From Aliarcobacter sp. (GTDB lineage Bacteria; Campylobacterota; Campylobacteria; Campylobacterales; Arcobacteraceae): DNA of 61,691 bases. The number at the start of each line of letters is the position of its first letter. The first letter of the stretch is position 1. Location: the NCBI GenBank assembly GCA_028689025.1, contig JAQTXA010000019.1:1-61691 (forward strand), written 5' to 3'. Shown piece after piece: positions 36,250 to 45,927 of the stretch. The notes beneath the pieces are model-generated. The model saw only the letters and a program-made list of their open reading frames with translations. It ran no database searches and was not told where the DNA came from. The translations under genes were made by a program, and so were the position numbers.

Positions 36250-37224
36250 ATGAATGAAGAGTCAATTAAATCAATTCCTTCAAATAGACTACAATTTTTT
36301 CCAATAATGATGTTTGCAACTATTATGGGACTTGCAGGTTTAACTTTGGTTTATAGAAGAGGAAGTGAAGTTTTACAACTGCCTGCTTTTATTTCAATAA
36401 TCATGATGGCAATTACGACTATTGTATTTCTGACAGTTGTGTATATGTATATTTCAAAAATAATAAAACACAAAGATGAAGTAAAAAAAGAGTTTTCACA
36501 TCCAGTTAGAATTAACTTTTTTGCAGCTTCATCTATTTCAACACTTCTTTTATCAATGGTTTATAGACACAATATTGATGTTGTATCTCAAAGCTTATTT
36601 TTTATTGGAGCAATTTTACATATATTTTTCACTTTTTACACTATAAAATTTTGGATAAACAACAATCTTGAAATGCAACACTCAAATCCTGCTTGGTTTA
36701 TTCCAATAGTAGGAAATTTAATTGTTCCAATAGCTGGAAAAGGTTTTGTAAATGATGCAGTATTGTATTTTTATTTTTCAATTGGTATTTTCTTTTGGAT
36801 AATTTTGTTTGCAATAATTTTAAATAGAATCATTTTTCACGCGCAGTTTATGCCAAAATTTATGCCAACACTTTTTATTCTTATTGCACCACCTGCCATT
36901 GGATTCATTTCATATATAAAACTAACAGGAAACTTAGACTTTTTTGCACAGATTTTGTTTAATCTTGGACTATTTTTTACGATTTTAGTTTTTGTAATGT
37001 ATAAGAATTTTATAAATATTAAGTTTTTTATCTCTTGGTGGGCATTTACTTTTCCAATGGCTGCAATTACACTAGCTACTATTTTAATGTATGAATTAAC
37101 AAATTATTGGTTTTACTCATTTTTAGGTTATTTTTTAATGATTGTTACAACTATAGTAGTTTTATTGGTTGCAAGACAAACTTTAATTCACATGAAGAAA
37201 AAAGAAATTTGCATAATGGAGTAA
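36250..37224 (+). CDS. TDT-family (TehA/SLAC1-like) membrane transporter
   Basis: The 324-residue protein has ten membrane helices. Motifs typical of the TDT family are FFPIMMFATIMGLAGLT near the start, NPAWFIPIVGNLIVPIAG in the middle and PPAIGFISY later. Related proteins conduct anions or carry C4-dicarboxylates and tellurite. The substrate is unknown here. It lies 65 bp before the aldo-keto reductase gene. Confidence 0.88.
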   Translation: MNEESIKSIPSNRLQFFPIMMFATIMGLAGLTLVYRRGSEVLQLPAFISIIMMAITTIVFLTVVYMYISKIIKHKDEVKKEFSHPVRINFFAASSISTLLLSMVYRHNIDVVSQSLFFIGAILHIFFTFYTIKFWINNNLEMQHSNPAWFIPIVGNLIVPIAGKGFVNDAVLYFYFSIGIFFWIILFAIILNRIIFHAQFMPKFMPTLFILIAPPAIGFISYIKLTGNLDFFAQILFNLGLFFTILVFVMYKNFINIKFFISWWAFTFPMAAITLATILMYELTNYWFYSFLGYFLMIVTTIVVLLVARQTLIHMKKKEICIME

Positions 37225-37253
37225 TATTTAATTTGTATTTTTCTTAAAATAGT

Positions 37254-37259
37254 TATAAT
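37254..37259 (+). promoter_or_regulatory. Probable -10 box for the aldo-keto reductase
   Basis: TATAAT at 37254-37259 lies 31 bp before ATG 37290, with a GAAGGAAA ribosome site between. No clear -35 is seen. Confidence 0.5.
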
Positions 37260-37289
37260 TTATCTTTATAAAAATATGAAGGAAATATT

Positions 37290-38309
37290 ATGGATTTTAG
37301 ATATATAGGAAGAAGTGGACTTCGAGTTAGTTCAATTTGTATGGGAACTATGACTTTTGGTTCAAGTACGTCAAAACAAGAAGCTTTTAAAATTTTAGAT
37401 AAAGCATATGATAGTGGAATAAATTTTTATGATACAGCTGAGATTTATCCAGTTCCACCAAAAAAATCTTATGAGGGAACAACTGAATTAATCGTGGGAG
37501 AGTGGTTAAAAACAAAACCAAGAGATTCGATTATTCTTGCTACAAAAGTAAGTGGTGCAGCATCAGGTTGGTTTGTTCCACCAACTCGTCATGGTTTAAC
37601 TGCAATTGATTCTTTTCATATAAAAAGAGCAGTTGAAGGAAGTTTAAAAAGACTTGATACTGATTATATAGACCTTTATCAAATGCATTGGCCTGATACT
37701 ATTGTGCCTATTGAAGAGTCATTAAAAGCTTTTGATGAGTTAGTTCGTGAAGGAAAAGTACGATACATAGGAAGTTCAAATGACACAGCTTATGGTCTTA
37801 CAAAAGCAAATGAAACTTCAAAAAATAAAAATCTAGCTAGATTTGAATCTATTCAAAACAATTTTTCACTTTTAAATCCTAGATTTTTAGATGAATTATC
37901 AACAGTTTGCAGAGGTGAAAACATCTCATTACTTCCATACTCTCCAATTGGTGGAGGAGTTTTAAGTGGAAAATACAATAATGCTTTTTATCCCGAAGAT
38001 GCAAGATTTACAGCTTATATGAGACATGAAAGTCCAAGAGTTCAAGCACAAGCAACTAGATTTGTAAATGATAAAACAATTGCAGCAACTGCAAAATATA
38101 TAGAACTTGCACGTGAATATGGAATTTCACCTGTAACATTAGCTGTTACATATTCAAAACATTTTGATTTTGTTGCTTCTACAATTATTGGAGCAAGAAC
38201 TTTTAATCAATTGGATGAATCATTAGCAGCATTTAAATTCAAAATAGATGATGAACTTTTTTCAAAAATAGAAATTATCCAAAAAGAAATATTATATCCT
38301 ATGGGATAA
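37290..38309 (+). CDS. Aldo/keto reductase, Tas/YajO-like
   Basis: The TIM-barrel reductase shows GTMTFGSSTS, the catalytic Asp and Tyr in NFYDTAEIYP, the Lys in ILATKVSG, and His in YQMHWPD, with NADPH-binding SPIGGGVLSGKYN and TIIGARTFNQLDES at the C-terminus. Length 339 matches the Tas/YajO group. It reduces small aldehydes or ketones with NADPH in the cytoplasm; the real substrate is unknown. Confidence 0.92.
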   Translation: MDFRYIGRSGLRVSSICMGTMTFGSSTSKQEAFKILDKAYDSGINFYDTAEIYPVPPKKSYEGTTELIVGEWLKTKPRDSIILATKVSGAASGWFVPPTRHGLTAIDSFHIKRAVEGSLKRLDTDYIDLYQMHWPDTIVPIEESLKAFDELVREGKVRYIGSSNDTAYGLTKANETSKNKNLARFESIQNNFSLLNPRFLDELSTVCRGENISLLPYSPIGGGVLSGKYNNAFYPEDARFTAYMRHESPRVQAQATRFVNDKTIAATAKYIELAREYGISPVTLAVTYSKHFDFVASTIIGARTFNQLDESLAAFKFKIDDELFSKIEIIQKEILYPMG

Positions 38310-38397
38310 AATTATTTTTTCCTATTTTATCATTCATTTAATCTTTAATTTTAAAATAACATAATAAAATATTCGTTATTTTTGCAGAAGGATAAGA

Positions 38398-40941
38398 ATG
38401 AAAGACTTAACAATAGGGAAAAAGTTCACTTTAATAAATATTATAGTGACTATATTAGTTTTAGTTATAGGTTATTTTATATTAAATAAATATAAAAATG
38501 ATTTAACTAAAGAAGTTTATAATGATGTTAGAATAGAGTTAGATACATTATCTAAAATTAAAATCAATGGTAAATTTGAAGTAGGAATTTCAAATGCAAT
38601 TTCTATTTCAAGTGATTCTTCAATTAAAGAAGCTCTTGCTACAAATAATAGACAATTAGCTATAGATGTATTAGCTACACTATCTGATAATATGAAAAAA
38701 TCAACTCCTTTTCATAATATTCAAATTCATCTCCATACAAAAGATAACCACTCTTTTTTAAGATCTTGGAAACCTGAAAAATTTGGGGATGATTTAAGTT
38801 CTTTTAGACCAAGTGTTGTAAAAGTAAATCAAGAAAAAGTTGCTGTTAATACTTTTGAAGTGGGAGATGCAGGATTAAGTATCCGTTCAGTTGTTCCAAT
38901 ATTTGATGAAAATAAAAAACACGTAGGTTCAATGGAGTTCATGCAAGGTATCAATTCAGTTGCAACTTCATTTGATGAAGAAGGTAAAGCTTTTTTACTT
39001 TTAATGGATAGTAAATTAGCAATTTCTGAAGTAAAAGCAGAAAATAAACTAAATGATTATCTTATCTCTCAAAAGTTTATTAATAAAGATTTTTTAGAAG
39101 ATAGCAAAAAAATAGATTTTAATAAACTGTTTAATGACAAATACTTAATGTCAGAAAAATACTTTTATACATATATGGATATAGTTGACTTTAATGGTAA
39201 AAAACTTGGAATCGCTCTAATATCAGAACCAAAAGAAACTATTCAAATTGTTATTGATCATGCTTCATATATTATTTGGGTTGCATTAATTATTTTAGTT
39301 GGTGCTTTACTAATTACAATGATTATTTCTCTAGTAAATATGAAAAATAATATTTTAAGTCCAATATTCAATTTAAAAAACTCTATAGATGCAATTAGTT
39401 CAAATAGTGGCTCTGAAAGTTCACGAATAGAAGTGAAATCAAATGATGAAATAGGAGATGTTGTAAATAGTTTTAATAACTATTTAGATTCTATAGAAAA
39501 AGGTTTAATTCAAGACCAGATTGTAATTGAGGAATCAAGACAAATAATTGGAAAAGTAAATGCTGGATTATTAAATGATAGAGTAAAAGGCAAAGCCCAT
39601 TCAGAAGGTGTTAGTTCTTTAGTAAATGAAATTAATAGCATGATTGAAAGAATGCAAAAAAATCTTACAATATTAAGTGAAACATTAGTTGCCTTATCAA
39701 ATGCAAAATATGATTATCAAATCCCACATATTGAAAATCTAACAGGAATGGTAGCTTCTTTATTAAGTGGAGCGAAAGTTACTCAATCTTCAATTAATGA
39801 AGTAATGTGTTTAATAGAAAAATCAAATAATGAATTAACTTCAAGTGCAGGTGAGTTAGAAAATGCATCTAAAAAATTAAGTAATTCATCTAACATTCAA
39901 GCAGCATCGCTAGAAGAAACTGCAGCTGCAATTGAAGAGATTTCTGCAACAGTTTCAAGAAGTAGTGAAAATGCTGTTAAAATGGCTTTATATGCTACTA
40001 ATGTTACAAAATCAAGTAATACAGGAAAAGAATTAGCTTATAAAACAGCCACTTCTATGGAAGAGATAAATAATCAAGTAATTGCGATAAATGAAGCAAT
40101 TTCAGTAATTGATCAAATTGCTTTCCAAACAAATATTCTTTCACTTAATGCAGCAGTTGAAGCAGCAACTGCTGGAGAAGCAGGAAAAGGATTTGCTGTA
40201 GTTGCAGCAGAAGTAAGAAACCTTGCTTCAAGAAGTGCTGATGCAGCAAATGAAATAAAATCTATAGTTTCAAATGCAACAATAAAAGCAAAAGAAGGAA
40301 AAGAAATTACTTCAAAAATGATTGAAGGATATAATGACTTAAATGAAAATATTGTTATTACTACAAAATTAATTGAAGATGTTGCAAATGCTTCAAAAGA
40401 GCAACAATTAGCAATGGCTCAAATTAATGATACAGTGAATTCTCTTGACCAAGCAACTCAACAAAATGCAGCATTAGCTTCAACAATTAATGATATGGCT
40501 ACAAAAACATCAAATTTAGTGACACATTTACAAAGTACGATAAATCAAACAAGTTTTGATAGAAATGCACATAAAAGAGTTTGTGATACAAATTTAATAA
40601 TTGATATTAATAGATTAAAATCAGATCATATTAATTTTAAAAATACTAACTTTGCATTGTGTAAAGAAGGGTTTAAATTTACTGTTAAAAATAATCATGA
40701 ATGTAATTTAGGAAAATGGATAGATTCAAATGAAGATAAAGATTTTGCAAAAACAAAAGAGTGGAATGATTTGAAAACTGCTCACAAAAATGTACATGAA
40801 TTTGTACAAAAAACTGTTGATTTATATGCAGAAAAAGCCGATAATGAACAAATATTTACAACAACAAAAGTGATTGAAGATAATATTGAAATAGTATTTG
40901 ATTTATTAAATAAAATCAGAGAAATTAATTGCTCTAATTAA
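38398..40941 (+). CDS. Methyl-accepting chemotaxis protein with C-terminal CZB domain
   Basis: The 847-residue receptor has a membrane helix at about 10-28, a periplasmic Cache-like sensor of about 260 residues ([33 protein letters not shown]), a second helix near 290-313, HAMP repeats, and the signalling tip with [16 protein letters not shown] after [19 protein letters not shown]. At the end a zinc-binding CZB domain carries [19 protein letters not shown] and [12 protein letters not shown] domains sense hypochlorous acid or zinc in known receptors. The periplasmic part resembles that of the HD-GYP protein at 8671. Confidence 0.93.
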   Translation: MKDLTIGKKFTLINIIVTILVLVIGYFILNKYKNDLTKEVYNDVRIELDTLSKIKINGKFEVGISNAISISSDSSIKEALATNNRQLAIDVLATLSDNMKKSTPFHNIQIHLHTKDNHSFLRSWKPEKFGDDLSSFRPSVVKVNQEKVAVNTFEVGDAGLSIRSVVPIFDENKKHVGSMEFMQGINSVATSFDEEGKAFLLLMDSKLAISEVKAENKLNDYLISQKFINKDFLEDSKKIDFNKLFNDKYLMSEKYFYTYMDIVDFNGKKLGIALISEPKETIQIVIDHASYIIWVALIILVGALLITMIISLVNMKNNILSPIFNLKNSIDAISSNSGSESSRIEVKSNDEIGDVVNSFNNYLDSIEKGLIQDQIVIEESRQIIGKVNAGLLNDRVKGKAHSEGVSSLVNEINSMIERMQKNLTILSETLVALSNAKYDYQIPHIENLTGMVASLLSGAKVTQSSINEVMCLIEKSNNELTSSAGELENASKKLSNSSNIQAASLEETAAAIEEISATVSRSSENAVKMALYATNVTKSSNTGKELAYKTATSMEEINNQVIAINEAISVIDQIAFQTNILSLNAAVEAATAGEAGKGFAVVAAEVRNLASRSADAANEIKSIVSNATIKAKEGKEITSKMIEGYNDLNENIVITTKLIEDVANASKEQQLAMAQINDTVNSLDQATQQNAALASTINDMATKTSNLVTHLQSTINQTSFDRNAHKRVCDTNLIIDINRLKSDHINFKNTNFALCKEGFKFTVKNNHECNLGKWIDSNEDKDFAKTKEWNDLKTAHKNVHEFVQKTVDLYAEKADNEQIFTTTKVIEDNIEIVFDLLNKIREINCSN

Positions 40942-41140
40942 TTAGAAATATATTTCTATAAATAAACATTTTAAGATACATAACTATTAAAATAGTGTGT
41001 ATCTTAACTTTTAACTCCTTTCAAATTATTATAATTTTAATTATAAAATATCAAATTCAGATTTTATTATTGTATAATCACTATAGTAACTAAATAAAAT
41101 AATTATTATTTTATTATTTCTTTGAATAAGGTACAAATAT

Positions 41141-42763
41141 ATGAATCCAACTCTCCAAACAGATAATTTTTTAAAACTTATTTCAAAACATCTACCAGAT
41201 ATGTTATGGGCAAAAGATTTAGAAGGTAAATATTTATATGCAAATGATTCTATTTGTAAAAACTTTCTAATGGCAACACCTGATGAAGTAATTGGACAAG
41301 TTGATGTTTTTTTTGCAACAAGAGAGAGAAATAAACATCCAGAAAATAAACAATGGCACACTTTTGGAGAGTTATGTTTTAACTCAGATTATGTAGTTCT
41401 TGAAAATATGAAACCAATGAGATTTGAAGAGTATGGAAATATAAAAGGTGAACTGGTTTATTTAGATGTAAATAAAGCACCTTTACATGATGAAGATGGG
41501 AAATTAATAGGAACTATAGGAAGTGGAAGAGATATTACAGCTCAAGTTCTATTGAAAAAAGAGAATGAAAAACTTGCATATTTTGACCAATTAACAACTT
41601 TACCAAATAGACAAAAAATACTTTTTGATATAAATATGAAAGCACCAACTGCTTGTGTTATTTTCAATATTGATGAGTTTAAAGAGGTAAATGATTTTTT
41701 TGGTACAGATAATGGAGATAAAGTTTTACATGATATCGCTCTATGGTTTCTAAAGTTAGATTTAGAAACATATAGAATTGATGGGGATGAGTTTGCTATT
41801 TTATATTATGAAGATATTTCTGTTGAAATGATAAAACATAATGTAGAAAATCTTTTATCACTATTTGAAGAAGAGTTATTTCATATTGAAGATGAAAATA
41901 TTCATATCCAACTATCTGCCGGAATTGCAAAGGCAAAAGATAGACTTCTTACAAAAGCAGATATTGCTGTGCATTATGCAAGAGAGCAAAAGATAAAAAT
42001 CGCAATTTATGAAGAAAATGCGAACATAGAAGAAAAATATAAACAAAATATTGCAATGGCAACTTCGATAAGAGAAGCACTACTTGATAATAGAATTATT
42101 TGTCATTATCAAGCTATTATGGATTTAAAAACAGGTGAAATTGATAAATATGAAACTTTAGTTAGAATGATTGATGATAATAATGAAATAGTTCCACCTT
42201 TAAGTTTTTTACCAATTGCAAAAAAAATGAAACTTTATTCTCATATTACAAAAGAGGTTATTCATCAATCTTGTAATACCTTCAAAGATAGATCTGAGAC
42301 TTTTTCTGTGAACTTATCAATAGATGATATAAAAGATGCAAATACAGTTCAAGAGATTATAAGTACAATCATAAAAACAAATACCGCGTCAAGAATTGTT
42401 TTTGAGATATTAGAATCTGAAGGAATTGAAAACTATGATGAAGTTGAAAGTTTTATTACTCAAATAAAATCATTGGGAGCAAGAATTGCCATTGATGATT
42501 TTGGAACGGGATATTCAAATTTTGAACATATTTTAAAGTTAAATGTAGATTATATTAAAATAGATGGTTCTTTAATAAAAAATATTGAGGGGAACAAAAA
42601 ACATCAAATTATAGTTGAGACTATTGTGGATTTTGCTAAAAAGATGGGTTCTAAAACAATTGCTGAATATGTGTGTAATGAAAATATTTTTTCAATAATA
42701 AAAGATATAGATGTAGACTTTTCACAAGGTTTTTATATCGGAAAACCTGATATATTGGAATAA
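41141..42763 (+). CDS. PAS-GGDEF-EAL protein with an altered GGDEF motif
   Basis: Order: PAS (about 1-130, DMLWAKDLEGKYLYAN and PAC region), GGDEF-like (about 145-285), EAL (about 305-540). The GGDEF signature is IDGDEFAIL, so the first Gly is replaced by Asp, and the cyclase is probably inactive or weak. The EAL part begins KYETLVRM (ETL, common in this group) and keeps ENTL-like Asn, FEILESE, IDDFGTGYSN and DYIKIDGSLI, so phosphodiesterase activity is likely. No signal or membrane segment; a cytoplasmic sensor. Confidence 0.9.
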   Translation: MNPTLQTDNFLKLISKHLPDMLWAKDLEGKYLYANDSICKNFLMATPDEVIGQVDVFFATRERNKHPENKQWHTFGELCFNSDYVVLENMKPMRFEEYGNIKGELVYLDVNKAPLHDEDGKLIGTIGSGRDITAQVLLKKENEKLAYFDQLTTLPNRQKILFDINMKAPTACVIFNIDEFKEVNDFFGTDNGDKVLHDIALWFLKLDLETYRIDGDEFAILYYEDISVEMIKHNVENLLSLFEEELFHIEDENIHIQLSAGIAKAKDRLLTKADIAVHYAREQKIKIAIYEENANIEEKYKQNIAMATSIREALLDNRIICHYQAIMDLKTGEIDKYETLVRMIDDNNEIVPPLSFLPIAKKMKLYSHITKEVIHQSCNTFKDRSETFSVNLSIDDIKDANTVQEIISTIIKTNTASRIVFEILESEGIENYDEVESFITQIKSLGARIAIDDFGTGYSNFEHILKLNVDYIKIDGSLIKNIEGNKKHQIIVETIVDFAKKMGSKTIAEYVCNENIFSIIKDIDVDFSQGFYIGKPDILE

Positions 42764-42788
42764 GTTTTAGAAGAGGAAGTTAATATTA

Positions 42789-42806
42789 AATAAGAGTCTA
42801 TTATGA
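42789..42806 (+). repeat. Third att-like copy, outside the prophage
   Basis: AATAAGAGTCTATTATGA here is identical to 56901-56918 at attR, and its last 13 bases (GAGTCTATTATGA, 42794-42806) also match attL. It lies 600 bp to the left of attL, in the spacer after the GGDEF-EAL gene. The extra AATAA on its left is shared only with the phage side of attR, so it could be a scar of an earlier integration and loss. No start codon serves it. Confidence 0.6.
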
Positions 42807-42820
42807 TTAATTAATAATAA

Positions 42821-43210
42821 TTACTCTCCAAAATTAGTAAAAGCACCTTCAATACTTGGAATACTTTTGTAATGAGTTTTTGTTAGTCTTACATTACTAG
42901 TTTTAAGATTACATATGGCAATTCTAAAACTAGAACCCATAACTGGTTCTACAACACAAATAATATTATCTTCAATCTGTCGTGTGGCGTAAATAGTACC
43001 TTGTAGAGTTGTAAAAAAATATTTTGGATAAGTTAATGGCGTTATTTCAACAATATCTATAGATTCTTGATTTTCAAGAGTTTGCATTATATCCATAGCA
43101 TCTTCATAACTCTCAAATTGAATACACCAATCATCAAATTTTTTATTAAAATTTTCTAAATCTTCATCTAGAAAACCACCAGCTATTGATTGTAAAGCAA
43201 AAATAGACAC
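42821..43210 (-). CDS. Protein of unknown function beside the integration site
   Basis: The 129-residue protein is acidic and mixed alpha/beta, with FESYEDAMDIMQTLENQ and IVEITPLTYPKYFFTTLQGTIYATRQIEDN. It has no signal peptide and no known motif. It lies between the third att-like copy and attL and so could be chromosomal, or cargo of a lost element. Divergent from ybgC. I do not recognise it. Confidence 0.6.
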   Translation of the reverse strand: MSIFALQSIAGGFLDEDLENFNKKFDDWCIQFESYEDAMDIMQTLENQESIDIVEITPLTYPKYFFTTLQGTIYATRQIEDNIICVVEPVMGSSFRIAICNLKTSNVRLTKTHYKSIPSIEGAFTNFGE

Positions 43211-43323
43211 AAATACACCTTGAAATATATGAAATTTTAAAAGCTAATTTTAACATAATTAACTTTTAAATCTAAGAATGATGGGAAAAATCAATATGTT
43301 TGTTAGAAAATATTAACATCATC

Positions 43324-43343
43324 TTTACACTTAAGAGTGTAAA
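43324..43343. promoter_or_regulatory. Inverted repeat upstream of the original ybgC start
   Basis: TTTACACT and AGTGTAAA pair perfectly around TAAG. There is no T-run, so this is not a terminator. It lies 35 bp before the original GTG start of ybgC and could be a binding site for a regulator of ybgC or of the divergent gene. Confidence 0.4.
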
Positions 43344-43377
43344 ATAAACCTAATTGTTAAATATATGGAGTTATTGA

Positions 43378-43434
43378 GTGAAAATACGAGTCTATTATGA
43401 AGACATTATTTTTCTCTTATTTACTGTAAAGTAG
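43378..43434 (+). pseudogene. Displaced original 5' end of ybgC
   Basis: A good ribosome site (ATGGAG) precedes GTG 43378. The codons read V-K-I-R-V-Y-Y-E-D and then run into phage DNA and stop at TAG (43432-43434). At attR the same R-V-Y-Y-E-D codons continue as an intact YbgC protein. So this is the true chromosomal start of the gene, cut off by the phage insertion. Confidence 0.8.
43388..43403 (+). other. attL, left attachment core of the prophage
   Basis: GAGTCTATTATGAAGA is repeated exactly at 56906-56921 (attR). It codes the conserved V-Y-Y-E-D of YbgC, in the same frame at both ends. The element between the two cores, one core copy included, is 13,518 bp. Confidence 0.88.
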
Positions 43435-43496
43435 GGTAATATATTTTATGATTTATTGCAATTTCCTATAAAATAAAAGATTAATATTGATTTTTG

Positions 43497-43514
43497 GTCA
43501 TTAATTTGGTCATT
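43497..43514 (+). promoter_or_regulatory. Paired repeat, probable integrase arm sites (left)
   Basis: GTCATT occurs at 43497-43502 and 43509-43514, 12 bp apart and in the same orientation. The matching pair GACATT/GACATT at 56832 and 56844 has the same spacing and similar surroundings. In the circular phage the two pairs flank the attP core at about 95 and 60 bp, where a tyrosine integrase would bind its arm sites. Confidence 0.5.
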
Positions 43515-43554
43515 CTTTGAATAAGGTAGCAAGTTAGTTTTTTAGTTTTTTAGA

Positions 43555-43560
43555 TATAAT
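43555..43560 (+). promoter_or_regulatory. Probable -10 box of the methyltransferase gene
   Basis: TATAAT at 43555-43560 lies 26 bp before ATG 43587, after a T-rich stretch typical of upstream promoter regions in this group. Confidence 0.5.
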
Positions 43561-43586
43561 TTCAACAATACAACAAAAAGATATAT

Positions 43587-44816
43587 ATGACAAAAAAAGA
43601 ACAACCATTAATTAAAAAATTGCCAATACATAAAAAATACTTACCCATTGTTGAACTTATTTCAAAAAATGAATTTTCTATAAATAAATGGGATATACCT
43701 TATACTATTAAAGAATTATCATATTTAGTTCATAGTCATTATAGATATTATGGGAAATTTCCTCCTGCCGTTGCTGGTCAAATTTTAGAACAATTACCTC
43801 CTCCTTCAAATGAACATTATGTTTTAGATAATTTTTCTGGATCAGGTACAACAATGGTAGAGGCAAAATTAAGAGGTATAAAATCTTATGGTACAGATAT
43901 TAGTTGGTTATCAGTTCTTGCTTCAAATGTAAAAGTTTCTCATATTAATTTAGATACTATTCAAAATTTATTAAATGAACTTATTACAAATTTTAATGTT
44001 TTTAGAGATCAAACAATAGCCCCTGAAGATGATTTTGTTTTGAAATGGTTTGACAGTAAGACAGTAAAAGATCTAACAGTTATTCGTAATTTTATTTATA
44101 ATCTAAAAGGTGGACTAGAAAAAGATTTTATTCTTCTTGCCTTTGTTGGTATATTAAGAAGGGTGTCCAAAGCATATAATGCTGAAGTTCGTCCTCATAT
44201 TGATAAAAATAAAAAACAACGAGATGTATTAGAAGCATTTACAAAAAAAATAATTGATATGTCTAAAGATCATTTGGACTTTATGGAATTATCTTCAAAT
44301 GAAATTGAATCAACTTGTTTTCATGCCAATAACCTTTCTCTTCCTAAAGAAGTAAAAGATAAAAAGTGTTATCTTGTTATAAGTCATCCTCCCTATTTAA
44401 ATAGTTTTAATTATGCTCCAATATTTAGTATTGAATTTTACTGGGCAAAGATTTTCGAACCTCAATATACTTCAATAGATCAATTCCATAAAACTGAATT
44501 AAAAGCACATCCTGCTAATGAAAAAATCACAGCTGAATATTTTGAACATCTAAAAAAATGTTATACTGAAACATTTAACATTCAAGAAAAAGGTTCTTAT
44601 CTAGCTATTGTTATTGGTGATTGTACAAGACTGGGGAAAGTTATTCCTGTATTAAATATTTTAATACAAATAGTTGAGAATATAGGATATAAAACTATTG
44701 AAGTAAATTATAGAACAACTCATTATGGATTGGGTAAATATGCGTATAAAGACCGAGCTGACTACCATAGTGACAACTCGGAGAAAAAAGAAGGAATCTT
44801 GATTTTTAAGAAATAA
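43587..44816 (+). CDS. DNA amino-methyltransferase of a type II R-M system
   Basis: Motif order is HSHYRYYGKFPPAVA (motif X region, residues about 50-65), VLDNFSGSGTTMVEAKLRG (motif I, SAM binding, about 85-103), YGTDIS, and LVISHPPYLNS (motif IV, catalytic, about 265-275). This pattern, KFPP followed by F-x-G-SGTT and then PPY, is typical of N4-cytosine or N6-adenine methyltransferases. The SHPPY form differs from the common SPPY or DPPY. Length 409. It converges with the endonuclease gene (11-base overlap) and protects phage and host DNA. Confidence 0.85.
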   Translation: MTKKEQPLIKKLPIHKKYLPIVELISKNEFSINKWDIPYTIKELSYLVHSHYRYYGKFPPAVAGQILEQLPPPSNEHYVLDNFSGSGTTMVEAKLRGIKSYGTDISWLSVLASNVKVSHINLDTIQNLLNELITNFNVFRDQTIAPEDDFVLKWFDSKTVKDLTVIRNFIYNLKGGLEKDFILLAFVGILRRVSKAYNAEVRPHIDKNKKQRDVLEAFTKKIIDMSKDHLDFMELSSNEIESTCFHANNLSLPKEVKDKKCYLVISHPPYLNSFNYAPIFSIEFYWAKIFEPQYTSIDQFHKTELKAHPANEKITAEYFEHLKKCYTETFNIQEKGSYLAIVIGDCTRLGKVIPVLNILIQIVENIGYKTIEVNYRTTHYGLGKYAYKDRADYHSDNSEKKEGILIFKK

Positions 44817-45927
44817 AACACAAAGAATTGTTTTCTAAATCATAAGATAATTCTTTATAAACTTGACTGTTAATTTCTCTAAATATTTTACCTTGATAAT
44901 TATTAACAATATTTAATGCAATATTCCTAACTCTTTGGTTATTTTCAAAATTTTCTTTTGTTATCATATTATAAAAATCTTCACCAAATTCATGCTCAAA
45001 ATTTTCGAATGCTGTAATTATTAGATTATCATCAATTATATAATTTTCATCAATACAAGAAGAAATCATATTTTGACTTTTTTCTTCCCAATGTGAGAAT
45101 TCTGTAAGTATTAAAACACTTACACATTCTCGTTCATTTGGTCTCTTATCAAATTGTCCAAATCTTCTTTTTCTAACATCTAAGGCAACAAATGAAGATT
45201 GCTTTGCTTTTTCTGGTGTTTGAGGTCCAGCTAGACAATCATTTAATAATCCAATGACATGGTCATTTTTTAATTCATTTATCTCTAATATTTTACAATT
45301 TCTTAATTCGTAGTCGATATTTCTAAGACTTTGATTATTATGAAGAACATCTGACTCATAATTTTCTCCAAGTGTAAAAATAATTCTACTTCCACCTTCT
45401 AAAATTTCACTAAATGTAAAATCATCATCATTTTCTTTTGTTATAGTTAGAGTTACAATATTAGCATGATTATTAATGTTAAGTATATATTTATGAGAGA
45501 TATCAGTATCTCTAGGATTAAATAGTATTGGAATATTTGTATTCATATTTATTTTGTATTTTCTATCAGAAACTTTTGTGAAATTCTTTTTAAAACTACT
45601 ATTAATTGTTTGCTCTACCCCAACTTTTTTGCATTCAATGAATCCTTTTAATCCAGTAACATCTTCTAAATTTCCACCATTAATAATACATGGCTCCCCT
45701 TCATCTGTATAATTAGGTATTTGATTTATTGCAAATTCTACTTTATGTCCTGCTTCTGAAAATCCAAATATTTTTGGCTCAACTTGTAATCTTGGATATA
45801 AATTTTCATTCCTAACTATTGCTGCATATGTTAAAACTTCAAGCATATCGCCAACTTTTCTTCCAACCTGATGACCTGCATGTCTAAAATGCGAAATATA
45901 TTTAAAGACTTTTGATAAATTAGCCAT
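44806..45927 (-). CDS. Candidate type II restriction endonuclease
   Basis: The 373-residue protein has no family I can name with certainty. It contains a PD-(D/E)xK-like nuclease core in the N-terminal third: KVEFAIN (acidic residue) and about 30 residues later KGFIECKKVGVEQT (E-C-K catalytic pair). It starts inside the end of a controller-type regulator gene (8-base overlap) and converges with a DNA methyltransferase. That arrangement is the classic C-R/M layout, so the restriction role is strongly suggested by context. Specificity is unknown. Confidence 0.72.
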   Translation of the reverse strand: MANLSKVFKYISHFRHAGHQVGRKVGDMLEVLTYAAIVRNENLYPRLQVEPKIFGFSEAGHKVEFAINQIPNYTDEGEPCIINGGNLEDVTGLKGFIECKKVGVEQTINSSFKKNFTKVSDRKYKINMNTNIPILFNPRDTDISHKYILNINNHANIVTLTITKENDDDFTFSEILEGGSRIIFTLGENYESDVLHNNQSLRNIDYELRNCKILEINELKNDHVIGLLNDCLAGPQTPEKAKQSSFVALDVRKRRFGQFDKRPNERECVSVLILTEFSHWEEKSQNMISSCIDENYIIDDNLIITAFENFEHEFGEDFYNMITKENFENNQRVRNIALNIVNNYQGKIFREINSQVYKELSYDLENNSLCFIS

